Shown here piece after piece: positions 1 to 9,661 of a stretch of DNA of 64,000 nucleotides; position 1 is the first letter of the stretch, and each line of letters begins with the position of its first letter. Below the pieces are notes generated by a model. The model had not been told where the DNA came from and ran no database searches. It saw nothing but the letters and a program-made list of their open reading frames with translations. Origin of the DNA: Amoebophrya sp. A120 (Eukaryota > Sar > Dinophyceae > Syndiniales > Amoebophryaceae); NCBI GenBank assembly GCA_905178155.1, contig CAJINV010000011.1, positions 1,385,216 to 1,449,215 of the forward strand, given 5' to 3'. Position numbers and translations under genes: made by a program.

Positions 1-1
1 G

Positions 2-1704
2 CTTCCATCGGCCTTGACGAGCGCCGAGAAAAGCAAGACCACGACGGATGATGCTGTGGTGGTATCAACATCATCTTCTTCTTCGTCCTCCTCGTTCTCA
101 TCAGCATCAAATAGTAGCCCAGAGAGCTCAACTGGTGCTGAGCAGACCAAGGATCAACTACACAAGGGAAGCACTGTTGTTAGAATTCTCGAAAATAATC
201 GCCCTGGGACACCCACGCCGAGTAATTGCTCTATCGTTGTTCTTCCGCAGATGGGTTCAGGTTGTGACGTTGTGAAGGACGATGAAATAACCCCAAGCTG
301 TAATATTGGAAACCGATTCCGAGCCCCCGAGCAGGTGGACAAGACCCTGCATAATTCGCATTCCCGAGTCCACTCGACCGCGGATAGCGTTAGCATCCTT
401 TCAGTGCGGAGCCGTAGGCCAGATGGGTTTGAAGATCCGGATAGACGGTTGACAAGGACAAGCTGCAACACCCTCAGTGGGACGACCAATGACAGGATGA
501 AGTCCTGAGCAACAGCGCAGAGCAATGTGAGATCCAGCTGGAGGACTCATCCTTTTCACAAGAAGTGGATGAAAACAACACACTTCTCCGGGCAAAGAAG
601 CTACTAACACCAAGGACGACCCGCGGCTGCACAACCTTGTTCACAAAAAGACTCGCTTTGTACAGCGTGCGGGCCGCTTATCTCCTCTGCTTTTTTTCGG
701 CACTGTCGATGCTATTTTGCTGTTACCTCGCAATACGGAAGGGACAGGGCCGGAGTCGTAGACAGTCAGCAAATGACGCCGCTCGGCACGATTCGCCGCC
801 AGGAGTGGCGGACCATGTGGATGCAGACCGAACCAGCTCCATGTTTTTTCATTCCATTTTCAACGGACGCCTGCTGTTGCAGCAGCTGATCCCGATATTA
901 GTCAACCAAGTCGCACAGGACCTGCTTCCATTCCCACTCGGGGGCCACTATCGCACAACCGACCTGGAGCAAGTCACGTATCTCACAGCCGTTTGTGTAG
1001 CCGTCATGTTCGTGTTGCACCTATCGATACATTCGACGATTACAACTAGCACAGCCACTTCTGCGGCGCAGCATCGGAGCCAGCACTTTCTCAAGCGCAT
1101 CATCAGCAAAGCGAGTACGAACTTCACAGCTGACGCTGACCACAGCTGCGATCTCTACTCGTCGAACCAATCAAGAATCTCGCATACACTTCCGCAGGAT
1201 CAAAGTAGCATCAATTTTTCCTCCGACCAGCTATCCGAAATCCATTCTGACCGAGATTATACAACCAGGGGACAGCAGGAGGAAGATCCCAATTCTAGCT
1301 GTGTGCTGACCCCGTCTTCGAATGGAGAGGAAACAGCTCCTGTGAAAATTTTGACACAGAAGACAGGAAACAATGTAAAGGTAAATGGTACCCGCCCATC
1401 AACAACTTCCGGTACTCACGGTGGATTCGCGTCAAATAGAAACAACACAAACCTGCAAAACCAAGTTGCCGCTGCCGAAAACAAATCGCTCCCGTCGCCC
1501 GCCAAGAAGCCGAGTGCCATCGAAGACCATGCAAACCGATGGCAGTGGCACCTTCATAAATCCTCCCCATCGAGGAAAACGCTTGCCCCGCCGCCGCCGG
1601 CCCTCGTGGTTCCTCGGGAACTTTCCGCAACGCGGCGGCAAAGTCAGACCGGACAGGGTACCAGCGTTTTGGTCTCGCCGCGGGTTTTGTGCAAGAACAA
1701 ATGA
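2..1704 (+). CDS. Partial Ser/Thr-rich protein with two hydrophobic segments; apparent frameshift
   Basis: The frame is open from the left edge, so the start lies outside the window. Frame 2 runs to a stop at 506-508. The coding-like sequence then continues in frame 1 (open after a stop at 490-492) to TGA at 1702-1704. A one-base indel or a very short unrecognised intron between 490 and 508 would join them. Two hydrophobic stretches, about 661-735 and 970-1029, look like membrane helices; the rest is Ser/Thr/Gln/Asn-rich and disordered-looking. The last ~16 codons fall in a direct repeat whose second copy, after the LINE fragment, encodes almost the same C-terminus followed at once by a stop. 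The insertion therefore may have left the gene's end intact. No family recognised. A sequencing error or pseudogene are alternatives. Confidence 0.5.
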
Positions 1705-2454
1705 CGAAAATAGGGGGAAAGAAGGAAATAGTAAATGATGAAGGAATTCCGAACATGTACATCAAGCAACTGACGCCGGACATCATCAGAAGACTGACGA
1801 TGGAACGGATACAAGAAGATGACATGACCAAGTGCAACACCGTCTCCGAGTACATGATGCAAAGAAGACTACAACTAGGACCATTCCGCCCGCCGACCGG
1901 GGTCCTACAAAATCGGGAGAGCGAAACTCTGATGTTCTATCTCTGGCTTGGTGTAGCTCCATCAGGACAAATAGGATGGGGAGAAATTAGATATGGGGAA
2001 GATAAAGTTTTTAAGCAAGAGTGCGCGTTTTGCAAGCGGTATTTCGACTGTGCAGTCGATCATGTGTTGCTTGAGTGCCCCAGCCTTGACACACAGCGCC
2101 GTAGGACTTTAAGCCCAAATAATCTAACTAGAACACTAGGCCGCGACTACTTGCAAAACCCGCAGAAAATTCTCACTTTCATCACAGAAGAAGATGCAAA
2201 TCTTACAACTAAATTCCATCGCGACCGAATACAACCAGTACTAGGGAAGACCGGCACGACGATGGAAAAAAAGCAAAAAACGAAACTACGGGCATCGAAC
2301 GTCTTCGAAAAGTATGCCGAGAGCAGCAATATGGTGCAGGAGACATTCAAACGGAAAGTAGAAAAAAGGCAGTAGACCTCTCTCCAGCTGAAAGGCAGTA
2401 GACAGGGCACCAGCGTTTTGGTCTCGCCGCGGGTTTTGTGCAAGAAATGACGCC
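1653..2454. repeat. ~50-bp direct repeats flanking a LINE fragment
   Basis: A near-identical segment starting GACAGGG and running through GTTTTGTGCAAGAA occurs at 1653-1698 and again at 2401-2446. Both are followed by ATGACG, after three extra bases in copy one. About 700 bp lie between the copies. This is far longer than a usual target-site duplication. Confidence 0.85.
1689..2375 (+). pseudogene. C-terminal fragment of a non-LTR (LINE-type) retrotransposon ORF
   Basis: The 228-residue reading frame begins at a TTG with no clear ATG context and ends at TAG 2373-2375. About residue 111 it carries a C-x2-C-x9-H-x4-C zinc knuckle (CAFC...DHVLLEC), followed by an Arg-rich stretch. That knuckle in a C-terminal position is typical of LINE reverse transcriptase polyproteins. 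The catalytic reverse transcriptase and endonuclease are absent, so this is a 3' remnant. It lies between ~50-bp direct repeats. Assignment rests on the knuckle and its setting only; a cellular zinc-knuckle protein is possible but less likely. Confidence 0.6.
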
Positions 2455-2984
2455 GATCATACATGGAAGTAGAAGCAGGACGGTGAGGATCAGTACCTGG
2501 ACACCGGAGAGAATAGCACCAAGTTTCAGATGAAACAGAATGCGTCAGAACTCCGACGTAAAAGCGCACCTGGTAGATTTGAGTTTGAGATCGAGATAGA
2601 CACTGACATAAAAATTTTTTGAGAATATAACTTCGACCATTTTCATGATGATTCTCGTTTTCCATTGCAGCACAAAAGCGCTGGCGGCCGCGCGCTGGGA
2701 ATGTTTTGGTTTTGGAGTTGTCCATGACCACACCGAGGGTCACCTGTTTTGAGGTTCGGGAACGCGGATACAACTACAGTTGGACCGAAGACGTCGTTCG
2801 TGCGTCGAGCTGCAATCACAAGACATGGAAAGCGAGAGTGCCATCCATACAGAGTGAGAATTCGCAAAGTTCTACTTCCGGTGTGTGTGTGAAAGTGAAT
2901 GAAGAGTTGTCGACGTGAGCATGGGCTTGGCATAATTTGCAATTTATTTGTTAATAACACCCTTTCGTTGGGCTTGGGCTCGGG

Positions 2985-3173
2985 ATGTTGTGTCGTTTCA
3001 AAATCGCGATGTTGTGTGTGGTTCTTCTCTTGATCGTTTTGTGTGATGTGTTTGCCCTTGCAGCAGCGGCTTCTCGTTATCCTATTGAGCGCCAGGTCGT
3101 TGCTGCAGCAGGCGATAGAAAAAGAACTTTTTCATTGTTCATGTTGTTTGAACAGGAAAAGAGAATACAGTAA
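2985..3173 (+). CDS. Small ORF with signal-peptide-like N-terminus
   Basis: A 62-codon ATG frame. Residues 6-28 are strongly hydrophobic and followed by a small-residue stretch (LAAAAS), which reads as a classical signal peptide. The mature part is short and basic. The flanking 2455-2984 holds only short overlapping ORFs that I do not support. It could be the first exon of a longer gene or chance; no repeat-type intron was seen directly after it. Confidence 0.3.
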   Translation: MLCRFKIAMLCVVLLLIVLCDVFALAAAASRYPIERQVVAAAGDRKRTFSLFMLFEQEKRIQ

Positions 3174-3207
3174 AACTTGTAAATGATTGCTATAGCCTTA
3201 CACCAAA

Positions 3208-5958
3208 ATGGGTTTCCTTTTCGCGACCAAAGTCACGGAGAAGGATTTTCTGGAGCACACCGCGCAAATCAAGGAGGAGCAAGCCAAACGCGACCAGAGT
3301 AACGAGCAGAAATTTCAGGCCTTGCGGGATCAGATCGCGGCGTTGGAAAAAAAATGCGAAAAGCGCGACGACGAAATATCCTCGTTTGTGAGGGGGGAAT
3401 TCAAGAACGGCATCGACAAGAAAATCGACACGGCCCAGCAGCATTTGGAGCAAGCCATCCACTTGCTGCAGGAGAAAACCGAGAATGCAACCGCGGAACT
3501 GGAGAGGGTGCTGCGAGAGGTAGAGTTTTGGAATTATGTATGATCAGAAGAAGAATCAGAAGTTTTAGTTTTTATTGTTGTGTCACGACGATCATTCATT
3601 GTCATTCGCATTCGAAATATAGTACTTCACATCCTTCATTTGTTCAGGCCATCTCGACCCTGCAGAAGTCCACAACGAAGCGGCTGGACACGCATGCCGC
3701 TGATTTGAAGAAGATGCGCAACGCACTGTCCGGGAAGTTGTTCGACTTAGCCAGTTACAAGGTGGAGCGGGAGCGCGACCGCGTGAACATCGTCCTGGAG
3801 GACGATTCCACGCTGAATAACGACGTGGAGGGGGAATCACAGCCCGTCCTTATCGAAGGTACGTTATTGGGTGGAACAAACCTGGTTGCTGGGGCGGACG
3901 CTGATGGTGCACAGCAGGAGTATAATTCCTCGAAGGACACGGCGATACTGGACGACCCCGCTAGTGTTTCAGGAGCGGCTGAGGGACGTGACGGAGCGGG
4001 AGCCGGCGCGCAAGGTACTTCTAGCAACGCTGCTGGCGGCGCCGAGGTGGACGACGGCGCACAGCCAGGTGGACGGGAAATAGGAGCAGCTGTTGAACAA
4101 GCAGATGCACCACACGAGGGTAGTACAACTCAGGAAAAATCAGCATCCCTCGAAATGGCAGCAATAAACCCCCCTCTCCTCTCCCCGTCCAATTCGAAGT
4201 CCACCGCCTCCCGGACCGTGACCCTCCCCCCAATGCCGTCCTCACCGTCCACGTCGATGCGGAAGCTGGAGTCCTACCGGCCGCGGACCAAAAACACGGC
4301 GAAACGGGTCAAGAGGGTGGAGTGGATCGTGCAGGACGTGCAGTACAAACTGCAAGTGTACGAGACCGGACAGCCGCTGTATTCCCCGGAGTTCACGGTG
4401 AACCTGGACCCCTCGAAGAACAAAGTGCTGCACCGCGCCAAACTGATCTTCTACCCGCGAGGGAGCAGCATCGTCGCGAAGCCCGGCTTTTGCTCCGTGT
4501 TTTTGCAGTTTCCCCTGGACGACCTCATGGACGAAGTGGTCGCCGTCGATTCCAAGGGGAACGCGCAAACGATCTTCCCCTCCGCCTTCAACCCACCATC
4601 GGTGCACGAACACTTTTTGAACAACACCAACGAGCCGGCGGAACTCGCAGCGCGAATACAGAAAAACGCCAGCCAGCAGCAGCACTTTGCGAAGCGGACG
4701 CGCCCGCCCTACTTTGCGGAGCAGTTTCTGGCGTCCGGACCGAAGGGCGCGCGAGGGGCCAGCCCCTTGGACGCGCTTCTGTGGAAAAACGCGACGAGAG
4801 GTGGATCGGTGAGTGGCTCCTCCCCGGAGAAAAACCACAGTACTACCGGCGGGCTTTTGCAGCAAGGCTTCATTCCCGGTCCGGATATGGCGCAGCAGGT
4901 GGGCAGGTTTGAATTACACGGAAGGCGAAACAGCTTCTGGTTTCGGTATAGGCTGAAGGTGGGCAATTTCGAATCGTACGAGGTACTGGACACGATCTAC
5001 AAGGGCGTGGATAACTTCTGCGAGGTATTAAATCATTTTTGACGGTTCTTCCGCTTACCAACCAAGTACTTTCTGTTTCTTTACGTTGTTTTGTTACGAG
5101 GAGCACTGGCCTCATCTTAAGTTTAAGAAGTTGGAGTTGCTTGTATATCACAGATTCCGATGCACCACTTTCCACTTCGTGCTCGTCACAGGTAGCTTCC
5201 TTTTTCCAAAACAACAGGTCGCGCCCGAGATCGACAGAGAAACGGATTCCCTTACTATCAGTGTCGAGTTTGTCCCCGAGCCCGAAGTGTTGGACGAGAT
5301 CCGGACTGAGGCCGGGAAATATGTCCACAGCGGCCAGGAGTTACTACATCACGCCGAAAAGGCGTTCTCCTTTCCGGACTCCAAGGAAGCCGTGCCGCCG
5401 TGGGAAAGGAGGCTTGGTAGAGTTCTTCGATTTGTGGAATTATAGCGTCGTGCTCGTGCATGTGCATCTACATGTTTGTTCCCGCTCTCGGGGGGCACAC
5501 TCATTTACCAACGCCCAACTTCTATTCAACGTCAATATCAATTTGTATTGTCAAAAAACACAGGCGCCGCTTCCGGAGTGGACTCCGAGCGCTCGCCGTC
5601 AAAAGTCCGCGTCCTCCTGCCGCCGGACGAGGATGACGATAAGGTTCCGAACCAGTTTTCCCCCAGCGTGAAGCAGTACTACCCCAATGGAAGAAACGGC
5701 CCAACGTTTGCGGACAATGTGAACGACCAGGCAAACATCATTCGGGACCGCGACTACGCGAATCAGATGCTCAGCAGCACCACGGAATTTGTGGACAAGA
5801 AGGCGAACGTGTTTTTTCCGTTCGAGCAGTTAGAGGAGAAGTTGAAGAGTGTTGGGACGCAGGATGTTGACGGTGGTGCTGATGAAGAGAAGCTGCAACT
5901 CGACGAACCACCAGGTGTAATCGATCCTGGCGCGGCCGAAGAGGCTGCGGCAGCATGA
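3208..5958 (+). CDS. Coiled-coil protein with possible MATH/TRAF-like region
   Basis: Four exons: 3208-3519, 3648-5024, 5218-5416, 5564-5958, giving 760 residues with all phases consistent. The three introns (128, 193 and 147 nt) are ordinary GT-AG introns, with acceptors TTCAG, AACAG and CACAG. Residues 1-150 are rich in Glu/Lys/Gln and predicted as a long coiled coil. A low-complexity linker follows. The region encoded about 4318-5024 has a beta-rich pattern (aromatic start, then SPEF, FYPRG and VFLQFP) that resembles a MATH/TRAF-like fold. The C-terminus is acidic. The coiled coil plus MATH-like reading suggests an assembly or scaffold role, but this is inference. No introner lies in this gene. 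The start ATG at 3208 is the first in frame. Confidence 0.82.
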
Positions 5959-6578
5959 TGACACCGAATCCGAATGGCGAGTCTCCGTCTGCAACTACTG
6001 CTGTAGAGAACTAAGAACTCAGCGACGATCGTCGTCGAAAAGTGCTCTAAGAATGTGCCCTTCTTTCATCGAAGGTAGCTGCTACATGATCTGCAGAACT
6101 ATTGTTGAACCTGAAACGCAGCTTCGCTGCCAACACGAGGTCCACCGCCCTGAGTCTGATGAGCAAAAAAAAAGTGAAGAGCTTCTGAAGTGAGATCGAT
6201 CTTCGTACCATCTTTGGTTCTCACTCTCAGCGGAACTCAGAAAACGAAACTAGATCAGCAAAGCAAAAACATCCTTTTCTTCGAACGTAATCCGGTTCCA
6301 GAACCTGATCCTTCAACAAGCTCTCGAATCGGATCTGGATCAGAAATTCTGGCAAGCATATGGAATTATGCTCGTACTACCGTAACAAGACGATGACGAT
6401 CATCGACCCCTCTGCTCCTCCATGCTTCACCTTACAGCGACATCATTTTACCAAAGCCTGTGAGGAGGTGTCTAACTATTTCGATTGCGATTCGGACGGC
6501 ACAGCGGGCCATACGGTTTCCTATAATTTACCCTGATCTTTTATTCACGAGTCTCACATATTTATTTCCAAACCGAAA
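5959..6578. other. Intergenic, no gene supported
   Basis: About 620 bp between two convincing + strand genes. The ORFs here are short and show no domain, repeat or intron signature. Confidence 0.6.
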
Positions 6579-9128
6579 ATGCCCGAAGAGGTGGATGGCT
6601 CAATGCAGTGGTTGGTTTCAAAAACCAGGTTTCGAAACTCAACCTTCCACTGTGTGCATTTCGACGTGTACCAGAGCTGCGATGAGAATGCCGCGAACAA
6701 AGGCAACTGCAACACCAGCGTCTCCGCATCATCAACAAGTAGTCCCCTACGTCGACACCAACCCCTGATTGAGCAAGTGCAAAAATCGCAGATTCTGGAC
6801 GTGAAGAGATTCGCGCATTCTGTCTGCCTCGACCGGCTGAACTACCTCGCACCGTGGCTGGTGTTGAAGGAGTGTGTTTTGTCTTTGGTGCTGTTGATCC
6901 AGGAGCAGAATGCACTGCAAGACGAACTGGAGAACGATGGGATTGTACTAGAGCAATCGCGCAAAGCCGCTGATACCCCAATTACTGGGGCGGAAAAACA
7001 TGCGGTGAAAAAGACGAAAGCGAAGAAGGCTTTGGAGTTGAAGAAACTCAACGAAAAAATCGATGCGATCGCGGCGATTGTGAAAGCGTCGGGGCGGTTT
7101 CAGTACTACACCGACAAAGCAATGGAAATCAGCAAGCACTTGTCCCTTGACGCATTGGAAACCGTACGGGACTACTGTTGCGTAGAGCTGAAAGGGCGCG
7201 ACGAGGACGATTTTCATAATGCAAGTAAAGGTGGTCAGAATTCTCATTCTAGAAAACCCGCCGACAACGACCGTCAAACAAAAGCAGCAATAAAGCGGAA
7301 ACAGGAGTTTGCGAAAGCTTTTGGCGCCTGGCTTTGGAACTCCGAATTTGTTTACGACAATGCGAAGCCAAAACCCAGTGCGAACCACAATCACCTGACG
7401 ATCGAAAATGCCGGGTCATTGATGAAGCGATTGTTTGCGCCGGAGGACGAGCGAAGGAGCTGCGGCCACGGCTACATCTTCGAGGATCCGCAGGCTGTGG
7501 ACGTGGGGAAAAAGGTGGTAAGCACGATTCGTGAAGACGAGGATGATGGTGAATGCCGACCTGAAATGGTGGAAAGTGATTCTGAGGACGAGTGGGACCT
7601 GTTTCAAGAGTTCGACCAGCGAACGCTAAAGCAGCTGGCAAATTATAACGACAGCGCGGCGGCCAGGTCAGGCGATAATCCACCAGAAGTAGAGCAAATA
7701 AAGCAGAAAACAAGCAAAAGTAGCGGTCAGAAAGTCAAAGCGCGGGCGAAGCTGGTAGAAAAAATCAAGCAAAAGAAAGGCGCGACGGGAACCACAGAAG
7801 AAGTAGAACGGCTAAATAAAGCAGACGTGGACAGCACGATCACGACGAAGGAAGCTGCAAATAAATCTCAGGAGTCGCTACCACCAGCCACGACTTCAGG
7901 TGCGGCGGGTTTGCGCGTCTCACAAGCGTCACTTCTGGAAGAACTCTTCCCGCTGCTGTTCGAATGCGAGCTGCAGGAGCAGCAGCAGTGCGAACACGAA
8001 GTAGACGATGACGCAAAGACGGAGAGCACCGCGACACCGTCTGCGACACCTACGAAAATAACGACAACGGCTGGCGTTGACAGCTCCTCTTTAGTGGTCC
8101 CGTCTCAGTCTACTCACCAAGTTCTACATCAAGTAGAAGAAAAGTCTCGAATTTTCGCAACCAAACCTAGTCACGACCTGCTCCCAAACCTCCACCATTC
8201 CCTCACGAAAGCAGAAGACGAAATCGGCGCGGTGCTTTGGCGCGACGGGTGCGACCGCATGTTGAGCTTCCTGTCAACAGTCACGCCGAGTTGGAAGGAC
8301 ATTTCCGTCATCGAACTCGGCGCCGGCTGTGGCTATGTGGGTCTCGCGTTGGCAAGTGAAGGGGCGGAGGTTTGTCTCACCGACCTGCCGGAAATGGTGC
8401 CGCAGATGAAAATTGGCCAGTATTTGAGTCTCAAATCCTGTCCGAATATGTGGGCGGAATGTTTGGTAGCAGCTTCTCATGGTGGCAGAGGCGTAGGCTC
8501 CTCCAATACAGCTCCGTCTTTCGGCTCGGAGATCGAAGCTGCGATCCGGGAAGGCAGCAGGAACAAAGGAGCTGTCGCTGCCACGACAAAAATGCCTGAG
8601 CCAACAACTGCACCACCATCTACCTCGTCCCGCGGCCAGCCGATCATAGAATACCGGCCCAAAGTGCGTGTCGAGGCGTGCGACTGGCGGGAGGAGAAGA
8701 TTCCGACGAACCCGAACGGAAATCAACAAGATGGCTTCCAGTACGTCATCTGCTGCGAGGTGCTCTACGGAGGAACCGAGGGCCGGAAAGCGTGGCCGGG
8801 ACTGAAATCGATTCTCGTGCAACTGGGGCAGAAGAAGGATTTCCGAGCGGTGTTTCTGACCGTGAATTTGCGGGTGGAGAGAGAGGATATCGACTGCTTT
8901 TTGGGAATGATCAAAGAGGAATTCAAAGTGATCAAAAAACTCGATAATTCTTCTGCGGATAATGTTGCCGCAAGAAGTGGTAAAGATAAAGAATGTAGAA
9001 GTACTTCTGACGGTAGGTCCCGCTCCGCTGAGGTAGAGGTTCTTGGCGCAGCTTCTTTGACCGACTTCGGTATCGAAACATACGCTTTTGCACACGACGA
9101 AAAGAAAATTTTCTGCTGCTCGACTTAA
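6579..9128 (+). CDS. METTL21-like (Methyltransf_16) protein methyltransferase with long N-terminal extension
   Basis: A single 849-codon exon from ATG 6579 to TAA. The C-terminal ~310 residues form a class I S-adenosylmethionine-dependent methyltransferase. Motif I (VIELGAGCGYVGLALA) is near residue 578, the acidic strand-2 end (CLTDLPEM) near 600, and a CCEVLYGG block near 724, where this family has its substrate-contacting motif. Family members usually methylate lysines of translation factors or chaperones; the substrate here is unknown. The domain is interrupted by an ~80-residue low-complexity insert (about 8470-8640). The ~540 residues upstream are Lys/Glu-rich with coiled-coil potential and no recognised domain. 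Family members are usually 200-300 residues, so the extension is unusual. No introner is present. Confidence 0.9.
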   Translation: MPEEVDGSMQWLVSKTRFRNSTFHCVHFDVYQSCDENAANKGNCNTSVSASSTSSPLRRHQPLIEQVQKSQILDVKRFAHSVCLDRLNYLAPWLVLKECVLSLVLLIQEQNALQDELENDGIVLEQSRKAADTPITGAEKHAVKKTKAKKALELKKLNEKIDAIAAIVKASGRFQYYTDKAMEISKHLSLDALETVRDYCCVELKGRDEDDFHNASKGGQNSHSRKPADNDRQTKAAIKRKQEFAKAFGAWLWNSEFVYDNAKPKPSANHNHLTIENAGSLMKRLFAPEDERRSCGHGYIFEDPQAVDVGKKVVSTIREDEDDGECRPEMVESDSEDEWDLFQEFDQRTLKQLANYNDSAAARSGDNPPEVEQIKQKTSKSSGQKVKARAKLVEKIKQKKGATGTTEEVERLNKADVDSTITTKEAANKSQESLPPATTSGAAGLRVSQASLLEELFPLLFECELQEQQQCEHEVDDDAKTESTATPSATPTKITTTAGVDSSSLVVPSQSTHQVLHQVEEKSRIFATKPSHDLLPNLHHSLTKAEDEIGAVLWRDGCDRMLSFLSTVTPSWKDISVIELGAGCGYVGLALASEGAEVCLTDLPEMVPQMKIGQYLSLKSCPNMWAECLVAASHGGRGVGSSNTAPSFGSEIEAAIREGSRNKGAVAATTKMPEPTTAPPSTSSRGQPIIEYRPKVRVEACDWREEKIPTNPNGNQQDGFQYVICCEVLYGGTEGRKAWPGLKSILVQLGQKKDFRAVFLTVNLRVEREDIDCFLGMIKEEFKVIKKLDNSSADNVAARSGKDKECRSTSDGRSRSAEVEVLGAASLTDFGIETYAFAHDEKKIFCCST

Positions 9129-9661
9129 AGGACGTTGTTGCGAACGACATCTCGATGCACTCAAACCTTCTAATAGCATCAAACATCACGGGTTTCGATA
9201 CCTGCTTCCGATCTACTTGGAAGGCTTTTGCCAATCCCGCAGCGGCAGCTGTAACAACATCGCCGCTTTTTTGTAAAGATGTTCAGAGCTGCAATTACGG
9301 CAACCCTACGCCTATTCCTTCATGGACTGCATAGGCGGGTCTCTGCATTTTGCTGCCCGCGGACTTCTGATTTACTTCCTCTCGTTTGAGGTGATGTTGA
9401 TGAAACTGAATCCCAAGAATCGGAGACGAAAAGATAATCCTGAGAACCGTCTGAATGTATCCCCTTCGCCATGACAATGTCGAGATCCAGTTTTATCGGT
9501 GGTTTGGTCGGCACGCGTTTTGCGTTTTCTGATTCTGTGCGTTGTCTGGTAGAATGGCCCTGGTTGGGATCCGTAGGTTTGTTCTTGAAATGCATTGAAA
9601 TTGCGCAACATCGGGCTTATTACGTACGGATTTAAAGGTCACTCTCGGAAGGACGAGAGCC
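9129..9661. other. Intergenic, no gene supported
   Basis: About 530 bp upstream of the transporter gene, with only short overlapping ORFs. I see no repeat, hairpin or intron signature. Confidence 0.55.

Noticed and set aside
8274-9182. 302-codon minus-strand ORF opposite the methyltransferase
   Set aside because: A shadow of the + strand gene, whose catalytic motifs are clear.
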